This document shows, in pieces, positions 43,397 through 53,493 of a stretch of DNA of 64,000 bases. Source of the stretch: Maridesulfovibrio sp. Its GTDB lineage: Bacteria; Desulfobacterota; Desulfovibrionia; Desulfovibrionales; Desulfovibrionaceae. A program made the translations under genes and the position numbers. The notes below the pieces were generated by a model. The model saw only the letters and a program-made list of their open reading frames with translations, was not told the origin of the DNA and did no database searches. Numbering within the stretch: position 1 is the first letter of the stretch; each line of letters opens with the position of its first letter. Where the stretch lies: assembly GCF_963676065.1 (NCBI RefSeq), contig NZ_OY780933.1, forward strand, positions 2,071,001-2,135,000, given 5' to 3'.

Positions 43397-43437
43397 AAAA
43401 AAAAGGCGTTCCACATTGTGCGGAACGCCTTTTTTTA
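43397..43437. terminator. Bidirectional terminator closing the AT-rich cassette
   Basis: AAAAAGGCGTTCC and GGAACGCCTTTTT form a 13-bp stem with inner CACA/TGTG pairing and a T-run; it serves both convergent genes. Confidence 0.85.
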
Positions 43438-43453
43438 TTTTGGGAGAATCAGC

Positions 43454-44533
43454 TTAACGTGCGCAGGCGCGGTCAAATTCAGCTTTGAGATCAGTGAAGA
43501 GTTGTTTAACTGAAACAATCTTCTCAGTTCTCCAAGCGTTGGAACCGGCGAAGGCGAAGCCGTTTTTCAGCTTGCCACGCTGAGCATTGATCAGTGCGGA
43601 AGCAATGCAGTAGGGGCTGTCCTCTACCTTGCAGCTTTTAATGCAGTGGAACGGGCATTTGAAAGGAGACTTTTTGCCATCGGTTACCGCTTGCAGGAAG
43701 TCGTTGTTCACGGCCCTGCCGGGGAGTCCCACCGGACTCTGAATGATAGCCATATCTTCTTTGGTGGATTTTACGTATGCCTGTTTGAATTCATCATTTG
43801 CGTCGCATTCGTGGGTAGCTACAAAACGGGTTCCCATCTGGACCCCGGCTGCTCCCATATCAAGAAACTTACTGATATCTTCGCCGGAATAAACGCCGCC
43901 CGCGGCGATAACCGGGATTGTCCGGCCTGTTTTATCTTCAAAGGGCTTAACTGCTTTAATTACTTCCGGGAGTATGTTTTCGAGTGCGAATTTGGGATCG
44001 TTGAGCTGCTCGCGTTTGAAACCGAGATGACCGCCGGCCATGGGGCCTTCAACTACGAAAGCGTCGGGAAGGTAGTCGAATTTGGAAATCCATTTTTTGC
44101 ATATAATGGATGCTGCGCGGCCTGATGAAACAATGGGAACCAGTTTGGTTTTTGCTCCATCATGCAGATATTTAGGCAGGTCAAGCGGCAGTCCTGCACC
44201 GGAAAAAATCACATCTGCTCCTTCTTTTACGGAAGTGCTGACCATGTCCGCGAAATTGGACAGGGCAACCATGATGTTAACACCGAGGATGCCGGAGGTC
44301 ATTTCTTTGGCTTTTCTGATTTCTTCGGCCAGAGTGTCAATATGTGCTCTTGCGTGATCTTTACCACCATTTTTGTTGGTAAGGCCGATCATTGCAGCGG
44401 CGATAACACCGATGCCGCCTTCTTTGGCAACAGCTGATGCAAGGCCGGAAAGAGAGATTCCCACGCCCATGCCGCCCTGAATGACGGGCACTTTGGCAAC
44501 GAGATCACCAATCTTAAGCTGAGGAAGATTCAT
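43454..44533 (-). CDS. Nitronate monooxygenase / 2-nitropropane dioxygenase-like flavoprotein
   Basis: A TIM-barrel FMN protein of 359 residues: PVIQGGMGVGISLSGLASAV at the start, VEGPMAGGHLGF (FMN and active-site loop with His) and VIAAGGVYSG, DMGAAGVQMGTRF as phosphate-binding turns. FabK-type enoyl reductases share the fold. A C-terminal cysteine group CPFHCIKSC...YC is typical of the anaerobe branch and may bind metal. In a strict anaerobe an oxygenase reaction is unlikely, so the natural substrate is uncertain. AGGAG precedes the ATG. Confidence 0.87.
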   Translation of the reverse strand: MNLPQLKIGDLVAKVPVIQGGMGVGISLSGLASAVAKEGGIGVIAAAMIGLTNKNGGKDHARAHIDTLAEEIRKAKEMTSGILGVNIMVALSNFADMVSTSVKEGADVIFSGAGLPLDLPKYLHDGAKTKLVPIVSSGRAASIICKKWISKFDYLPDAFVVEGPMAGGHLGFKREQLNDPKFALENILPEVIKAVKPFEDKTGRTIPVIAAGGVYSGEDISKFLDMGAAGVQMGTRFVATHECDANDEFKQAYVKSTKEDMAIIQSPVGLPGRAVNNDFLQAVTDGKKSPFKCPFHCIKSCKVEDSPYCIASALINAQRGKLKNGFAFAGSNAWRTEKIVSVKQLFTDLKAEFDRACAR

Positions 44534-44784
44534 GTTAAAGTTCTCCTGTGACTTGTATATTTAAGAGCTGCCCCGTAAATTAAACAATACTGACTGCAAA
44601 AACGCTTTGCGGCAGGTAGCTTTAAAAAGATACATACAGCGGTGTATTTATTGTTCAGAGGCAACTTTGGAGTCCGAGAAAAGTTTTTTCCTGTATGAGG
44701 TGTAAAGTCAAGCTATTTTTGACTGTAACAAGTAGGTAACGCTACGTAGAAGTTGTTTTTTGCAATGTAAAATATATACATTCT

Positions 44785-45978
44785 TTAGTGTATGTAATTC
44801 TCTGCAATCATTTCAGCAAAGTACATGGAGCTGGTGAAAGCTGGAGATATAGCGTTAAGAATATGCACACTCTTTGTATCATTTTTGACAAGAAAGTCCA
44901 TAACAAGTTCGTTACGTTTTAGATCTACCAACTGCGGACGAATTCCGACTTTGGTTGAACTTTCAAGGTCTTCGGGGGAAAGTTCTTTGACAAGCTTCTT
45001 CGCGTCATTGAAAAAATATTTAAAAAAATATTTGCGGGGTTCTTCAAAGGTCACTGAGCGAAATTTTTTGTTCTTGAAAAACAGGATGGCATCGCGAACC
45101 ATGATCTCAAAGGCTTCGGTGTCCAATCCGCTAAGAATACCGTAGTTCTCACGCCCGAAGGCGGGAATGGCTGTAGGGCCGAGGTACACATCGCCGCTTG
45201 CACTGCGGGTAAAGTGGATTCCCAAAAAAGGATTTTTAAGGTTGGGGACCGGATAAATACTGCCTTTGATTATGTGCGCTTTTTCTTTTTTTAATTTTTT
45301 GTAGATGCCTTTGAACGGTATGAGCCGGTAACCTTCACCGAACCCGAAAGGTCTGGCGACCTGATCGCTGTATGATCCTGCACAATTGATGAACATACCG
45401 CAGCTTATTTTGCCTTTGTCTGTTGTTATGGTGTTGCTGCCATCCGTAGTAATGAATCTTGTGCCGAGCATGAAAGATACTTTCCCACTTTCTATAAGGT
45501 CATCATACAGTGACTGCATAACTGCGCGCGGGTTTACTACTGCAGTATAGTGAGAAAACAGTGCCTTGGAAGTTGTTTTTGCATTCGGTTCTATCGCGGC
45601 AAGTCTTTTCTCATCAATAATTTCTACTTTGGCTCCGTTGGCCGTGGCCCGGTCATACAGCTCTAGCAAGGTGGGAATTTCTGATTCGTTGCGGGCTACA
45701 ATTACCTTGCCTGTCTCAAGCAGGGGCAGCCCTTTTTCCCGGCAGTATTCCTTCATTTTAAAGTTACCGGAAAGGCAGGATACAGCGCGCAGACTGCCGG
45801 GAGCATAGTAGATACCGGCATGCAGAACTCCGCTGTTACGGCCGGAGGCGTGTCTTGCTATTTCTGGCTCCTTATCAATGATCAGGATATCCTTATAGCC
45901 TCTGGAAACGAGTTCCCGCGCAATTGTAAGCCCTACGATACCGGCCCCGCAGATCATTATTCCGGTAGTTTTCATCAT
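44785..45978 (-). CDS. lhgO: LhgO-like FAD-dependent L-2-hydroxyglutarate oxidase/dehydrogenase
   Basis: A 397-residue flavoprotein of the DAO/glycerol-3-phosphate dehydrogenase superfamily. The FAD dinucleotide fold is MICGAGIVGLTIARELVSRG, with IDKEP closing it, followed by ASGRNSGVLHAGIYYAPGSL (family signature), NCAGSYSDQVAR and GIRPQLVD near the C-terminus. It oxidises L-2-hydroxyglutarate to 2-oxoglutarate in known members, passing electrons to the quinone pool. It starts 8 bases after the addB-like gene, but a functional link with DNA repair is not obvious. Confidence 0.88.
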   Translation of the reverse strand: MMKTTGIMICGAGIVGLTIARELVSRGYKDILIIDKEPEIARHASGRNSGVLHAGIYYAPGSLRAVSCLSGNFKMKEYCREKGLPLLETGKVIVARNESEIPTLLELYDRATANGAKVEIIDEKRLAAIEPNAKTTSKALFSHYTAVVNPRAVMQSLYDDLIESGKVSFMLGTRFITTDGSNTITTDKGKISCGMFINCAGSYSDQVARPFGFGEGYRLIPFKGIYKKLKKEKAHIIKGSIYPVPNLKNPFLGIHFTRSASGDVYLGPTAIPAFGRENYGILSGLDTEAFEIMVRDAILFFKNKKFRSVTFEEPRKYFFKYFFNDAKKLVKELSPEDLESSTKVGIRPQLVDLKRNELVMDFLVKNDTKSVHILNAISPAFTSSMYFAEMIAENYIH

Positions 45979-45986
45979 TTATATCC

Positions 45987-48890
45987 TCAGCTGCCGCATG
46001 CTTCACGATAAGAGCACCACTGGCACATATGGGAACGTACTGGTTTGAATTCATTTTCTGTCAGCATATTCTTAATGATCAGCTCGGTCAAAGCCGGGAT
46101 CTTTCTTTCAATGATATCTTCGCGCTCTTCATCACCGGTCTTGGAATCGAATAATCCCATCTCACGGCCGTCTGTGACCAGCTCTACCAAGGCCGCCTGC
46201 CGGGGCATTTCTCCTGATGTGCGATGATCCATAAGCAGATAGAGGGGAAGTTGCAGGCTGTCCGCAGAATTCTTAATCTTTTCCAGAAACGGAGTCCCGT
46301 CGTGATAGATGGCCTGAGGATCATCCAGCACCGGTCCCCAGATTGATTCATCGTCCCAGAATGATTTGCGGGGCAGATGCAGCCGTCCGGTTTTGTAATC
46401 GAGTACGTACCGTTCTCCTGCACGTTCATCCACCCGGTCGATCCTACCGTGAATGAGGACATTAAAATCATCCAGTTCCATCTCAGCCTGTGAATCAGAT
46501 TCCAGCTCCACTATTTTGGTCGGTTTTAGATTTTTAAGAAACAGGGCCAGCCTGTTTTTGCCAGCTTGTTCAAGAGATTTCTTAATGTCGTAAGCCAGAT
46601 TAGGATATAGTGAATCCCGTTCGAGGCGGAGCATGAATAAATCCTGCAATTGCTCGGCATCCAGATCGTTTTTGCTGATGTCTTTATTCAGGTGCGGTTC
46701 CAGAAAATCTTTGAGCACGGAATGGATAAGATCTCCGAATCCGGCTCTGTCCCCGTCCTGATCAACGGTTACGCTTTCGCGTACATTAGAGAGATAACGG
46801 AAAAAGAATTGTTTGGGACAGCCCACGTAGCAGTCTATTGCCGACGGAGAAAGCCCTTTGAATTTTAGCAGATTCCGCAGCTTGTCCTGCAAAGGTTCTT
46901 TGGGGATGGCCGGGGGCGCATTGACGATAGCACCTACCGGGAAATTGACCGCCTTCAAAGGGAAGTCTTCACCCGGAGTGATGATCTTTCCGCCCTGTTG
47001 CTCCATTTCCCAGAGCAGTTGTTCCACAAAACGGGAACGAATGGACTTTGAATCAAGCAGTCCGGGTTGCACACCGCTCTGGTAAAAAATGCAGGATTCC
47101 TCGCTGCCCATGATTAACCGGTAAAAGTTGTAAGTGGCGACTGATTCCCTTTCCCGTGAATCAGGCAGATCCAGCAGATGACGCAGCTGGTCAGGGAGCA
47201 GAGGATCGTAGGGATCGGTGCCGGGAAGTTTGTCATCAACGGTATCAAGGATAAAAGTCCGTTTGAAGTTCAAAAGCCTGCTTTCCAGCATACCGAGAAC
47301 CTGCATACCGGAGATAGGGTCTGGCTCAAAAGAGACTCGCTGCGATGAAAGCAGTTGCCGGAAAATGGAAAAGCACAGGGAACGTCCAAAGATCTCATTG
47401 CTGATGGAGCTTTCCCGCAGTTCGGGAATAACCTGATTCATGAGCCGGAACAGACATTCCGAGTCGAGCAGATAGCGGTTCCAGAGGGTGCCCCCGCGTT
47501 GGCGGAGCATTTCGGCCATGTTTTGCAGGCTGTCTGCAAGTTCGGAAAGAGTTTCAATATCCTTGAAGCCGTCTATACAGACCCGGACCGCCTCGGCTCG
47601 TAATTCTTCTGTGGTATCCGGGTTGTCCACCAGATTACCATTATCGTCACTGTAGACCGGGACGAAATCTTTTACATCCGCGTAGGGAGCGCCGTGACGC
47701 AGTGCGTTTTCCCATTGGTGAAAAATAGTCCGCAAGGGCTGATCGTCATTTACTTCAAGCATTTTCAGGTAGGGATGACGAATCAGGGCCAGAATATCCT
47801 TCCAATAGAAAGTATTTCCGCTGCGGTTTTCCTGCAATTTAAGGATTGCTTCCATCAATCCGTTCAGTGCGGAGCGTTCAAGCGGATAGCCCATACTGAT
47901 GTTAACGTCCTGTTCCGGGAGATGGTGCATGACCGGAAGCAGCAGGGAAGTGTCCGGCAGGACCACGGCGCAGCCTTCAACCTTTTGCGAACAGAGTTCT
48001 TCGCGCATGGCCGAGAGCTGGGAATGGCGGTCGAATCCTTCAAAAAATTTAAGTTCCGGCAGATCACAGCTTCCTTCTGCGCTGTGGTCCGAAATGGCCT
48101 CAGCTTTCCAGTTTTGCAGCCAGTATCTGTGCTCTCGTACTGCGAAGTGTCCTTTGCTCCCTTCAGCAAGGCTCGGATCACTGTGCCAGATAACCTGCAG
48201 CCCCAGATTTTCCCAAAGATAATGGAAAAACATATCTTCGACACCGCTGACTCCGTAGAATCCGGCCAGATAGATTTTCCGCCCTTTGAGGATGTTATCC
48301 AGTCCGTGAAGATTTTCAATCAGGGTGCGGTTTTCCAGACCGGAAGTGGTCCACCCGCGTTTATCCAGTTCTTCCAGATAGCGCACGTAAATTATTTCCA
48401 GCTCTTCCAGCAGCGCGGCAGCCCATTCCATAACTTCGCCCTGTAGCATGGTCAGGTTGTGCGGTTTAATGTCTTGTCGCAATAAATCTTCCAGCAGCGA
48501 TGCCAGACGGGTGCCCCATGGAAAGAACAGTTGCAGGTCCGTGGGCATTTTGGAAAGCATGCCTGTAGATTCTGCACGCAGTTTTTCGATAATATCAAAG
48601 AGTAGACCGACCTGATCCAATTTACCTATCTTGCGCGGAGAGCGAGCGGTAAGTTTGGGAATCAGCGAGGAGACAAAATCGGAAAAAGAATAAATTTCCG
48701 GCAGTATGCACGGTTTGGGTAATTGCGAAGAGGCCGCAAGGGCTTTCTTCAAATAACGGGCCGGGCGGTGATGGGGCACAATTACCGTAACCCTGCTCAG
48801 GTCGCCGTCTGAATCATTAATTATAGTAGTGGCAAGATTTTCAATGAAATCTTCCTTCCACGAAATTATCTGTATGTTTTTTTTATTCAT
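45987..48890 (-). CDS. AddB-like inactive helicase / Fe-S PD-(D/E)XK nuclease
   Basis: The 967-residue partner of the AddA-like helicase, for double-strand break processing. The N-terminal half is a helicase-like fold without a usable Walker A. The C-terminal nuclease has ERYVLDYKTGRL as the D...DYK active site. Four cysteines fit the AddB 4Fe-4S pattern: Cys691 (CPKQFFFRYL) and Cys956, Cys959 and Cys965 at the very C-terminus (CQWCSYREAC). The gene lies 185 bases downstream of addA on the same strand, with a repeat hairpin in the gap. Confidence 0.9.
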   Translation of the reverse strand: MNKKNIQIISWKEDFIENLATTIINDSDGDLSRVTVIVPHHRPARYLKKALAASSQLPKPCILPEIYSFSDFVSSLIPKLTARSPRKIGKLDQVGLLFDIIEKLRAESTGMLSKMPTDLQLFFPWGTRLASLLEDLLRQDIKPHNLTMLQGEVMEWAAALLEELEIIYVRYLEELDKRGWTTSGLENRTLIENLHGLDNILKGRKIYLAGFYGVSGVEDMFFHYLWENLGLQVIWHSDPSLAEGSKGHFAVREHRYWLQNWKAEAISDHSAEGSCDLPELKFFEGFDRHSQLSAMREELCSQKVEGCAVVLPDTSLLLPVMHHLPEQDVNISMGYPLERSALNGLMEAILKLQENRSGNTFYWKDILALIRHPYLKMLEVNDDQPLRTIFHQWENALRHGAPYADVKDFVPVYSDDNGNLVDNPDTTEELRAEAVRVCIDGFKDIETLSELADSLQNMAEMLRQRGGTLWNRYLLDSECLFRLMNQVIPELRESSISNEIFGRSLCFSIFRQLLSSQRVSFEPDPISGMQVLGMLESRLLNFKRTFILDTVDDKLPGTDPYDPLLPDQLRHLLDLPDSRERESVATYNFYRLIMGSEESCIFYQSGVQPGLLDSKSIRSRFVEQLLWEMEQQGGKIITPGEDFPLKAVNFPVGAIVNAPPAIPKEPLQDKLRNLLKFKGLSPSAIDCYVGCPKQFFFRYLSNVRESVTVDQDGDRAGFGDLIHSVLKDFLEPHLNKDISKNDLDAEQLQDLFMLRLERDSLYPNLAYDIKKSLEQAGKNRLALFLKNLKPTKIVELESDSQAEMELDDFNVLIHGRIDRVDERAGERYVLDYKTGRLHLPRKSFWDDESIWGPVLDDPQAIYHDGTPFLEKIKNSADSLQLPLYLLMDHRTSGEMPRQAALVELVTDGREMGLFDSKTGDEEREDIIERKIPALTELIIKNMLTENEFKPVRSHMCQWCSYREACGS

Positions 48891-48900
48891 AGTATGCCTC

Positions 48901-48990
48901 TGGCGGCCCTGCCGGGAGCCTCTCCGAGGGCCAAAGAACCCTTTTGGAAAAGGGGGCTCTGGACTCTCCTAAAACTTTTGTTAGTTTAAA
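48901..48990. repeat. Intergenic repeat hairpin between addA and addB
   Basis: The sequence CCTGCCGGGAGCCTCTCCGA leads into CCCTTTTGG-AAAAGGG (palindrome, 48939-48954), then CTCCTAAAACTTTTG. It resembles the element at 52261-52340 in order of blocks, and the pair flank addA. Repeats of this type are frequent in Desulfovibrio intergenic regions. Confidence 0.65.
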
Positions 48991-49075
48991 ATTGTTACTT
49001 ATTATAAATGTGATCTTGTATTTATTTTAAGTGGTGAAGCCCTGATAAAAAAAGGCTGTCAGCCGACAGGGGCAT

Positions 49076-52000
49076 TTATACATTAACTTCTTTGGTGAAT
49101 TTGCCGTCCAGGTATACCAGTAAACCCCGTAAGTCTTTTTCTGTGCCGTACATATCGCGCAACAATTTTAAGTATCTTTTTACCTGTTTTTCATTCTCGG
49201 GCGAGGGCTGGCCTGTCTTATATTCCACTACCAGCGCCCGTTTATCTTCAAGAAGCAGCAAATCGGCGCGATGGGTTTCGCCTTTGGCATCCATGATGGC
49301 CACTTCCGGCCTTCCGCGTTCTATGGCGGCGCGAACATCCGGGACGGACAAGGCCCAGAGCGCCATTTCCGTTACCTGCGGAACCAGCACTTCTTCTTCA
49401 TCGGTAACAGCAGGGAACCTTGCAAAGGCTGCTTCGGCGGTGCGTCGGCAATCGGCTTCGTCATCGCCGCTGAGGATCAGGTTTTCCATGGCATTGTGGG
49501 CCAGTTCACCGCGCATTCGTGCATCATATGAGTAATCTTCAAGGTTATGGCGATAGACGCGCAGCCTTGGCAGCCAGCCCATAAGTTCCGGCTCGGGTAA
49601 GGCTTTTGAGTCTGCCGCGCAGAAATCATCGCAGGGGGGTGCTGCTTGATTTGGGGTTTCATCAAGCTCTGTACTGACCTGATCCTTTTGGGGGAGGGCG
49701 CCGTATTCCAGCAGGCCGGTGTCGTTGAATTTTCCATCAAGAATCATATCAATGGCGGTCAGAGCAGGGCTGACTCCTCGAGTTTTTTCCGATGGCAGAA
49801 ATCCATAAAGCTCCTGCCCGGCGCGGGTCCATGCAACATAAAGCAGGTTAAGCTGCTCACTGAACATGCGGGTCCGGTTTTCGTAATAAATATCACCAAG
49901 AGCACTGCTCATGGGAGTGAGCATGGTCTGGCCGTCAATTTCAATATCCGCCAGTGATGTGTCGGGGCCGGATACGGACCAGTTATGAAAGGGGACCACA
50001 ATGACCGGGAATTCAAGCCCTTTTGATTTATGAATGGTCATGATGCGCACCGCATTGACCGATTCAGGAAGGGGAACTTTTTCTTCTGCGGAGGATAGTT
50101 CCCAGAAATCAAGGAAGGCCGCCAGCGATGTTCCCCTTTTTTCTTCGGCAAGGTGAACCACCTCAAGGAAACGGCGGATGTAAAGTTCATCCTTCGTATA
50201 TGTCTCAATGAGCTTGAAGCGGCTGACCATCTCGCTGGCAAGGTCGTAAGGGGTCATCAATCCTGATTTGCGCAGGAATGGAGAAATATGAGTGTTCCAG
50301 AAATCGGGGTACTCTTCGGAAAAGCGACGGTGCAGGGGCCCCTTATCACGGTCGGCAAGCCACTTGAAAAGATCTTCGTGCTCGATTCCTGAAATACTTC
50401 CGAAGATTTCCTTCCCACATATGAATTCCAGAAAAGCCAGATCGTCCTGCGGGTAATCAAGGAATTTAAGCAGGGAAACCATCTGACGCACGATGGGATG
50501 GCGGTCTAGTTGCAGGCTGTTTTCAGTTATCACCGGAATTTCTTTTTCCACCAGCCAGTCGCATACCAGTTGGGCATGGCCGTTGGACCTTACCAGAACG
50601 CAGATGTCCCGGTATTCGCGCCGAGGGAGAAGTTCATCCATTAGCCGGTCAAAATTACAGCGTGTTTCATCCACAATTTCCTGCGCGCTAGCTGCGAAAA
50701 TTCTTTGCAGCCGTACGTATCCGCCTGCGCGGTCCTGTCCCGGAGGCAGTTGCTGCGATGCTTTTTCAAAAGAATAGGAAATCTTCCGGGCCAGTTCTAT
50801 CTGTTGTTCTTCCGGACTGTTGGGATAGAGTTTTTCTGCGAGATCAAGTGTGAGATCATAATCCGCGAGGGCGTCGAAGAATTCGTTATTAAATTCGATA
50901 ACGTTCTCAAGGCTTCGCCAGTTGTAATCAAGATTTGCGGGGGTGAATTCGGAAAGACCGCTTAGTTCAGGGTCCTGTCCTACTTCATCGAAAAGTTCGG
51001 AACATCCTCCTCGCCAGCTGTAGATCGCCTGCTTCACATCGCCTACATAAAAAAGGCTGCCCCGCTTGGATAGGCATTCTACAGCCAGTGGAACCATTGC
51101 CTGCCACTGGGCGAGGCTGGTATCCTGAAATTCGTCAACCAGCAGGTGGTGCAGTCGTGATCCCATACGACAGAATGCATCGGGCAGCGCGCTGCCTCCC
51201 TGAAGAACATAGCTCGCAACTTTGGGAAGATCCGCGCTGAGCAGCATGCCGTTGCGGGTTTGATATTCAATGATATCTGCCCGTATTTCTTCTACAATGC
51301 GTACGAAAGGAGCCAGCGCGTAAGCTCCGCGCAGGATGGTGGCTTTATCACGGTATTTCTCGTGGGCCTGTTTTAAGTCGCCGTATATCTTTTCGTGATA
51401 GGAGCCGATGTCGCCTTTAGATTTTTTATTGACGCAGTCTTCAAAACTGTCTTTGGTCAACATGGCTGATTCCTTGGGCAGGTCCATGAAATCAATTCCC
51501 GAAGCGTGAGCCAGATATTTTTTCAGATGCGCCGAAGCAGCCAGTTTGTCTGTGTCGATAAGTGCAGACAGATCGCGGACAGCTTTTTGAAAAGCGTCGA
51601 ATTCAATCTGTAGCAGGCCCGCAATTTCCTCCTGATCGGTCAGCCGCGTTGCCGGGTAATCTATGATATGGGTCAGTATGGAAAGCAGGCGCATACGCAT
51701 CTGTTCAGCCAGCCAGAATCCCTGCTTTTCTTCCTTCAGCACAAGACTGTCCACTGCGTCGTCCAGAAGTTCCTTACGCAGCAGATCGCCTTCTTCGCAC
51801 TGAGCGAGAAATTTATTGAAGTTAGGTTCAAACAGGGCTTGCGGTTCAAACAGAAGTTCAAATTCCGGGCTGAGTCCCAGTTCAAGGGCGAAGATGCGCA
51901 CCAGCAGATTCAGCAGGCTGTCGATGGTGCGGATGTTCAGTCTGTTATAGCGCTGTAGGATCGGGATAAGCTGTTTCTTGGCGTCGAGCGGCTTCCAGTC

Positions 52001-52255
52001 CGCGCCCAGTCCGTCTCCCTCGATATTTAGCGCCCGGTTTTTTAAGGAGCGGATAACGCGTTCTTTCATCTCCGCCGCGGCCTTGTTGGTAAAAGTTACG
52101 GCCATGATTTCCGGCCAGCAGTATCCTTTACCCTGCGAACTTTTACATACCGGGACGGAATCTTCTTCCTGCGCGCCGGCCAGCAGTGATAAAAAACGCG
52201 CGGTCAGTTCATATGTTTTTCCTGAACCGGCGGAAGCCTTTACTTGTTTCAGCAT
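49076..52255 (-). CDS. AddA/RecB-like UvrD-family helicase-nuclease
   Basis: A 1059-residue helicase subunit. Walker A is KASAGSGKTYELT (residues 6-18), VTFTNKAAAEMKERV is motif Ia, LLVDEFQDTS is Walker B, YVGDVKQAIYSWRGG is motif III, VRIMTIHKSKGLEFPVI and YVAWTRA are motifs V and VI. A C-terminal RecB-type nuclease region has LEDKRALVVEYKTGQ. It pairs with the AddB-like Fe-S nuclease encoded next. This two-subunit make-up is AddAB rather than RecBCD; no RecC or RecD is seen. Confidence 0.94.
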   Translation of the reverse strand: MLKQVKASAGSGKTYELTARFLSLLAGAQEEDSVPVCKSSQGKGYCWPEIMAVTFTNKAAAEMKERVIRSLKNRALNIEGDGLGADWKPLDAKKQLIPILQRYNRLNIRTIDSLLNLLVRIFALELGLSPEFELLFEPQALFEPNFNKFLAQCEEGDLLRKELLDDAVDSLVLKEEKQGFWLAEQMRMRLLSILTHIIDYPATRLTDQEEIAGLLQIEFDAFQKAVRDLSALIDTDKLAASAHLKKYLAHASGIDFMDLPKESAMLTKDSFEDCVNKKSKGDIGSYHEKIYGDLKQAHEKYRDKATILRGAYALAPFVRIVEEIRADIIEYQTRNGMLLSADLPKVASYVLQGGSALPDAFCRMGSRLHHLLVDEFQDTSLAQWQAMVPLAVECLSKRGSLFYVGDVKQAIYSWRGGCSELFDEVGQDPELSGLSEFTPANLDYNWRSLENVIEFNNEFFDALADYDLTLDLAEKLYPNSPEEQQIELARKISYSFEKASQQLPPGQDRAGGYVRLQRIFAASAQEIVDETRCNFDRLMDELLPRREYRDICVLVRSNGHAQLVCDWLVEKEIPVITENSLQLDRHPIVRQMVSLLKFLDYPQDDLAFLEFICGKEIFGSISGIEHEDLFKWLADRDKGPLHRRFSEEYPDFWNTHISPFLRKSGLMTPYDLASEMVSRFKLIETYTKDELYIRRFLEVVHLAEEKRGTSLAAFLDFWELSSAEEKVPLPESVNAVRIMTIHKSKGLEFPVIVVPFHNWSVSGPDTSLADIEIDGQTMLTPMSSALGDIYYENRTRMFSEQLNLLYVAWTRAGQELYGFLPSEKTRGVSPALTAIDMILDGKFNDTGLLEYGALPQKDQVSTELDETPNQAAPPCDDFCAADSKALPEPELMGWLPRLRVYRHNLEDYSYDARMRGELAHNAMENLILSGDDEADCRRTAEAAFARFPAVTDEEEVLVPQVTEMALWALSVPDVRAAIERGRPEVAIMDAKGETHRADLLLLEDKRALVVEYKTGQPSPENEKQVKRYLKLLRDMYGTEKDLRGLLVYLDGKFTKEVNV

Positions 52256-52260
52256 TTATT

Positions 52261-52340
52261 GTGTCTCCGACGGCTATCCGAGGGCCCTACCAGTGGCCTT
52301 AAACCTTTTTCCAAAAGGGTTTAAGAACCCCAAAACGTTT
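52261..52340. repeat. Intergenic repeat hairpin upstream of addA
   Basis: The blocks are CTCCGACGGCTATCCGAGGG, GGCCTTAAACC, TTTTTCCAAAAGGGTTTAAG and AACCCCAAAACGTTT. An imperfect hairpin forms between AAACCTTTTT and AAAAGGGTTT. It is the sister of the element at 48901-48990. Confidence 0.65.
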
Positions 52341-52402
52341 AATCAGGGCTTTGCCGCTTCGTATTTAAAAACGAAAATTAAATATGTACCAGATGATATC
52401 TA

Positions 52403-53317
52403 TTAAAAGTTTTTGATCCTGCTGGATGCGCCGCAGGAGGTAAAAAAAGAAACAATTCTTCTTTCCATTACAATCATTAACACTGCGGAAATAATCAAAG
52501 TACTGCCGATATATCCGGTCCAGTCAAAACTTTCGTTCCACCAGAGCCATGCGAGGATGGCTGCAACTAACGGCTCGATGGTCGCAATTACCGAGGCTGC
52601 CGTGGGTTCAAGCCATCTGAGTCCTGCATAGTATACCGAGTAGGCCCCGTAGGTGCAGATTACTGCCAGTGCGATGAGACTTGTCCACGATGTCCCGGTC
52701 TTTGGTGTGAACTCAAAGAAAGGCAGTAGGCAGAGCGCTCCCACCGGCAGGGCGTAAAGAAAAATGGTAGGGGTGGTGTAACGCGCGAAGATTGTTTTGC
52801 CGTATATATAATAAAGAGCGTAAGTAAACCCGGAGGTCAGACCGAAAATTATTCCAGTCCAAGTGAAAGTCATTTCCTTACCGGTGCCGAAAATCTGGGG
52901 TCCGAGAGAAACACAGGCCACCCCGAAGATAGTAATCAGCATGGCGGAAATTTTCAGTGGGGTCATTTTTTCACCCAGCAGCAGCCACGACATAAAGGCC
53001 ACCCATGCCGGAGCGGTGTAGAGCAGAACCGAGGCCAGGGCGGCTCCCACATCCTGCACCGCCAATTGGTATGAACCGTAAAAAATTGTCACACCCACAA
53101 ATCCGAATATCAGAACCTGAGGCAGGTCTTTCAGATCAATTTTCACAGCTCTGATGCGGCAGGCATGGACAGCGAAAAGCATCCATGCGAAAATCGCTCT
53201 CCAGAAGGCGTTTTCAAGTGGTGAGACTCCCTGCTCGATGGGGAATTTGGATATGGGACCAATCAGTCCCCACATGATTGCGGCGCAGATGACAAAAATA
53301 CAGCCTTTAATATTCAC
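52403..53317 (-). CDS. EamA-family (DMT) transporter
   Basis: 304 residues, ten TMs in two EamA repeats. Marks are IMWGLIGPISKFPIEQG at TM1, ENAFWRAIFAWMLF, and in the second half TAASVIATIEPLVAAILAWLWWNE, the conserved EPL..A segment before TM9. Members export amino acids, purines or other metabolites. The start is GTG with AGGA 7 bases upstream. It is transcribed in the same direction as addA, lying upstream of it. Confidence 0.9.
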   Translation of the reverse strand: MNIKGCIFVICAAIMWGLIGPISKFPIEQGVSPLENAFWRAIFAWMLFAVHACRIRAVKIDLKDLPQVLIFGFVGVTIFYGSYQLAVQDVGAALASVLLYTAPAWVAFMSWLLLGEKMTPLKISAMLITIFGVACVSLGPQIFGTGKEMTFTWTGIIFGLTSGFTYALYYIYGKTIFARYTTPTIFLYALPVGALCLLPFFEFTPKTGTSWTSLIALAVICTYGAYSVYYAGLRWLEPTAASVIATIEPLVAAILAWLWWNESFDWTGYIGSTLIISAVLMIVMERRIVSFFTSCGASSRIKNF

Positions 53318-53493
53318 GGCAAATCCTGTTATATCGGAAAAGGTTGATTAGAGCCGTTCGGGAGCTTGAAAGTAAGTACTTGCTGTAAAAACGGCAGGTT
53401 GAATAAATTTCATCACGTCAGGTCAGTTGTATGCTGTTTCCTTTACAGCGTAAACCCTGCTGAACAGATTGGGGTGCTGATCCCTGACATAAA

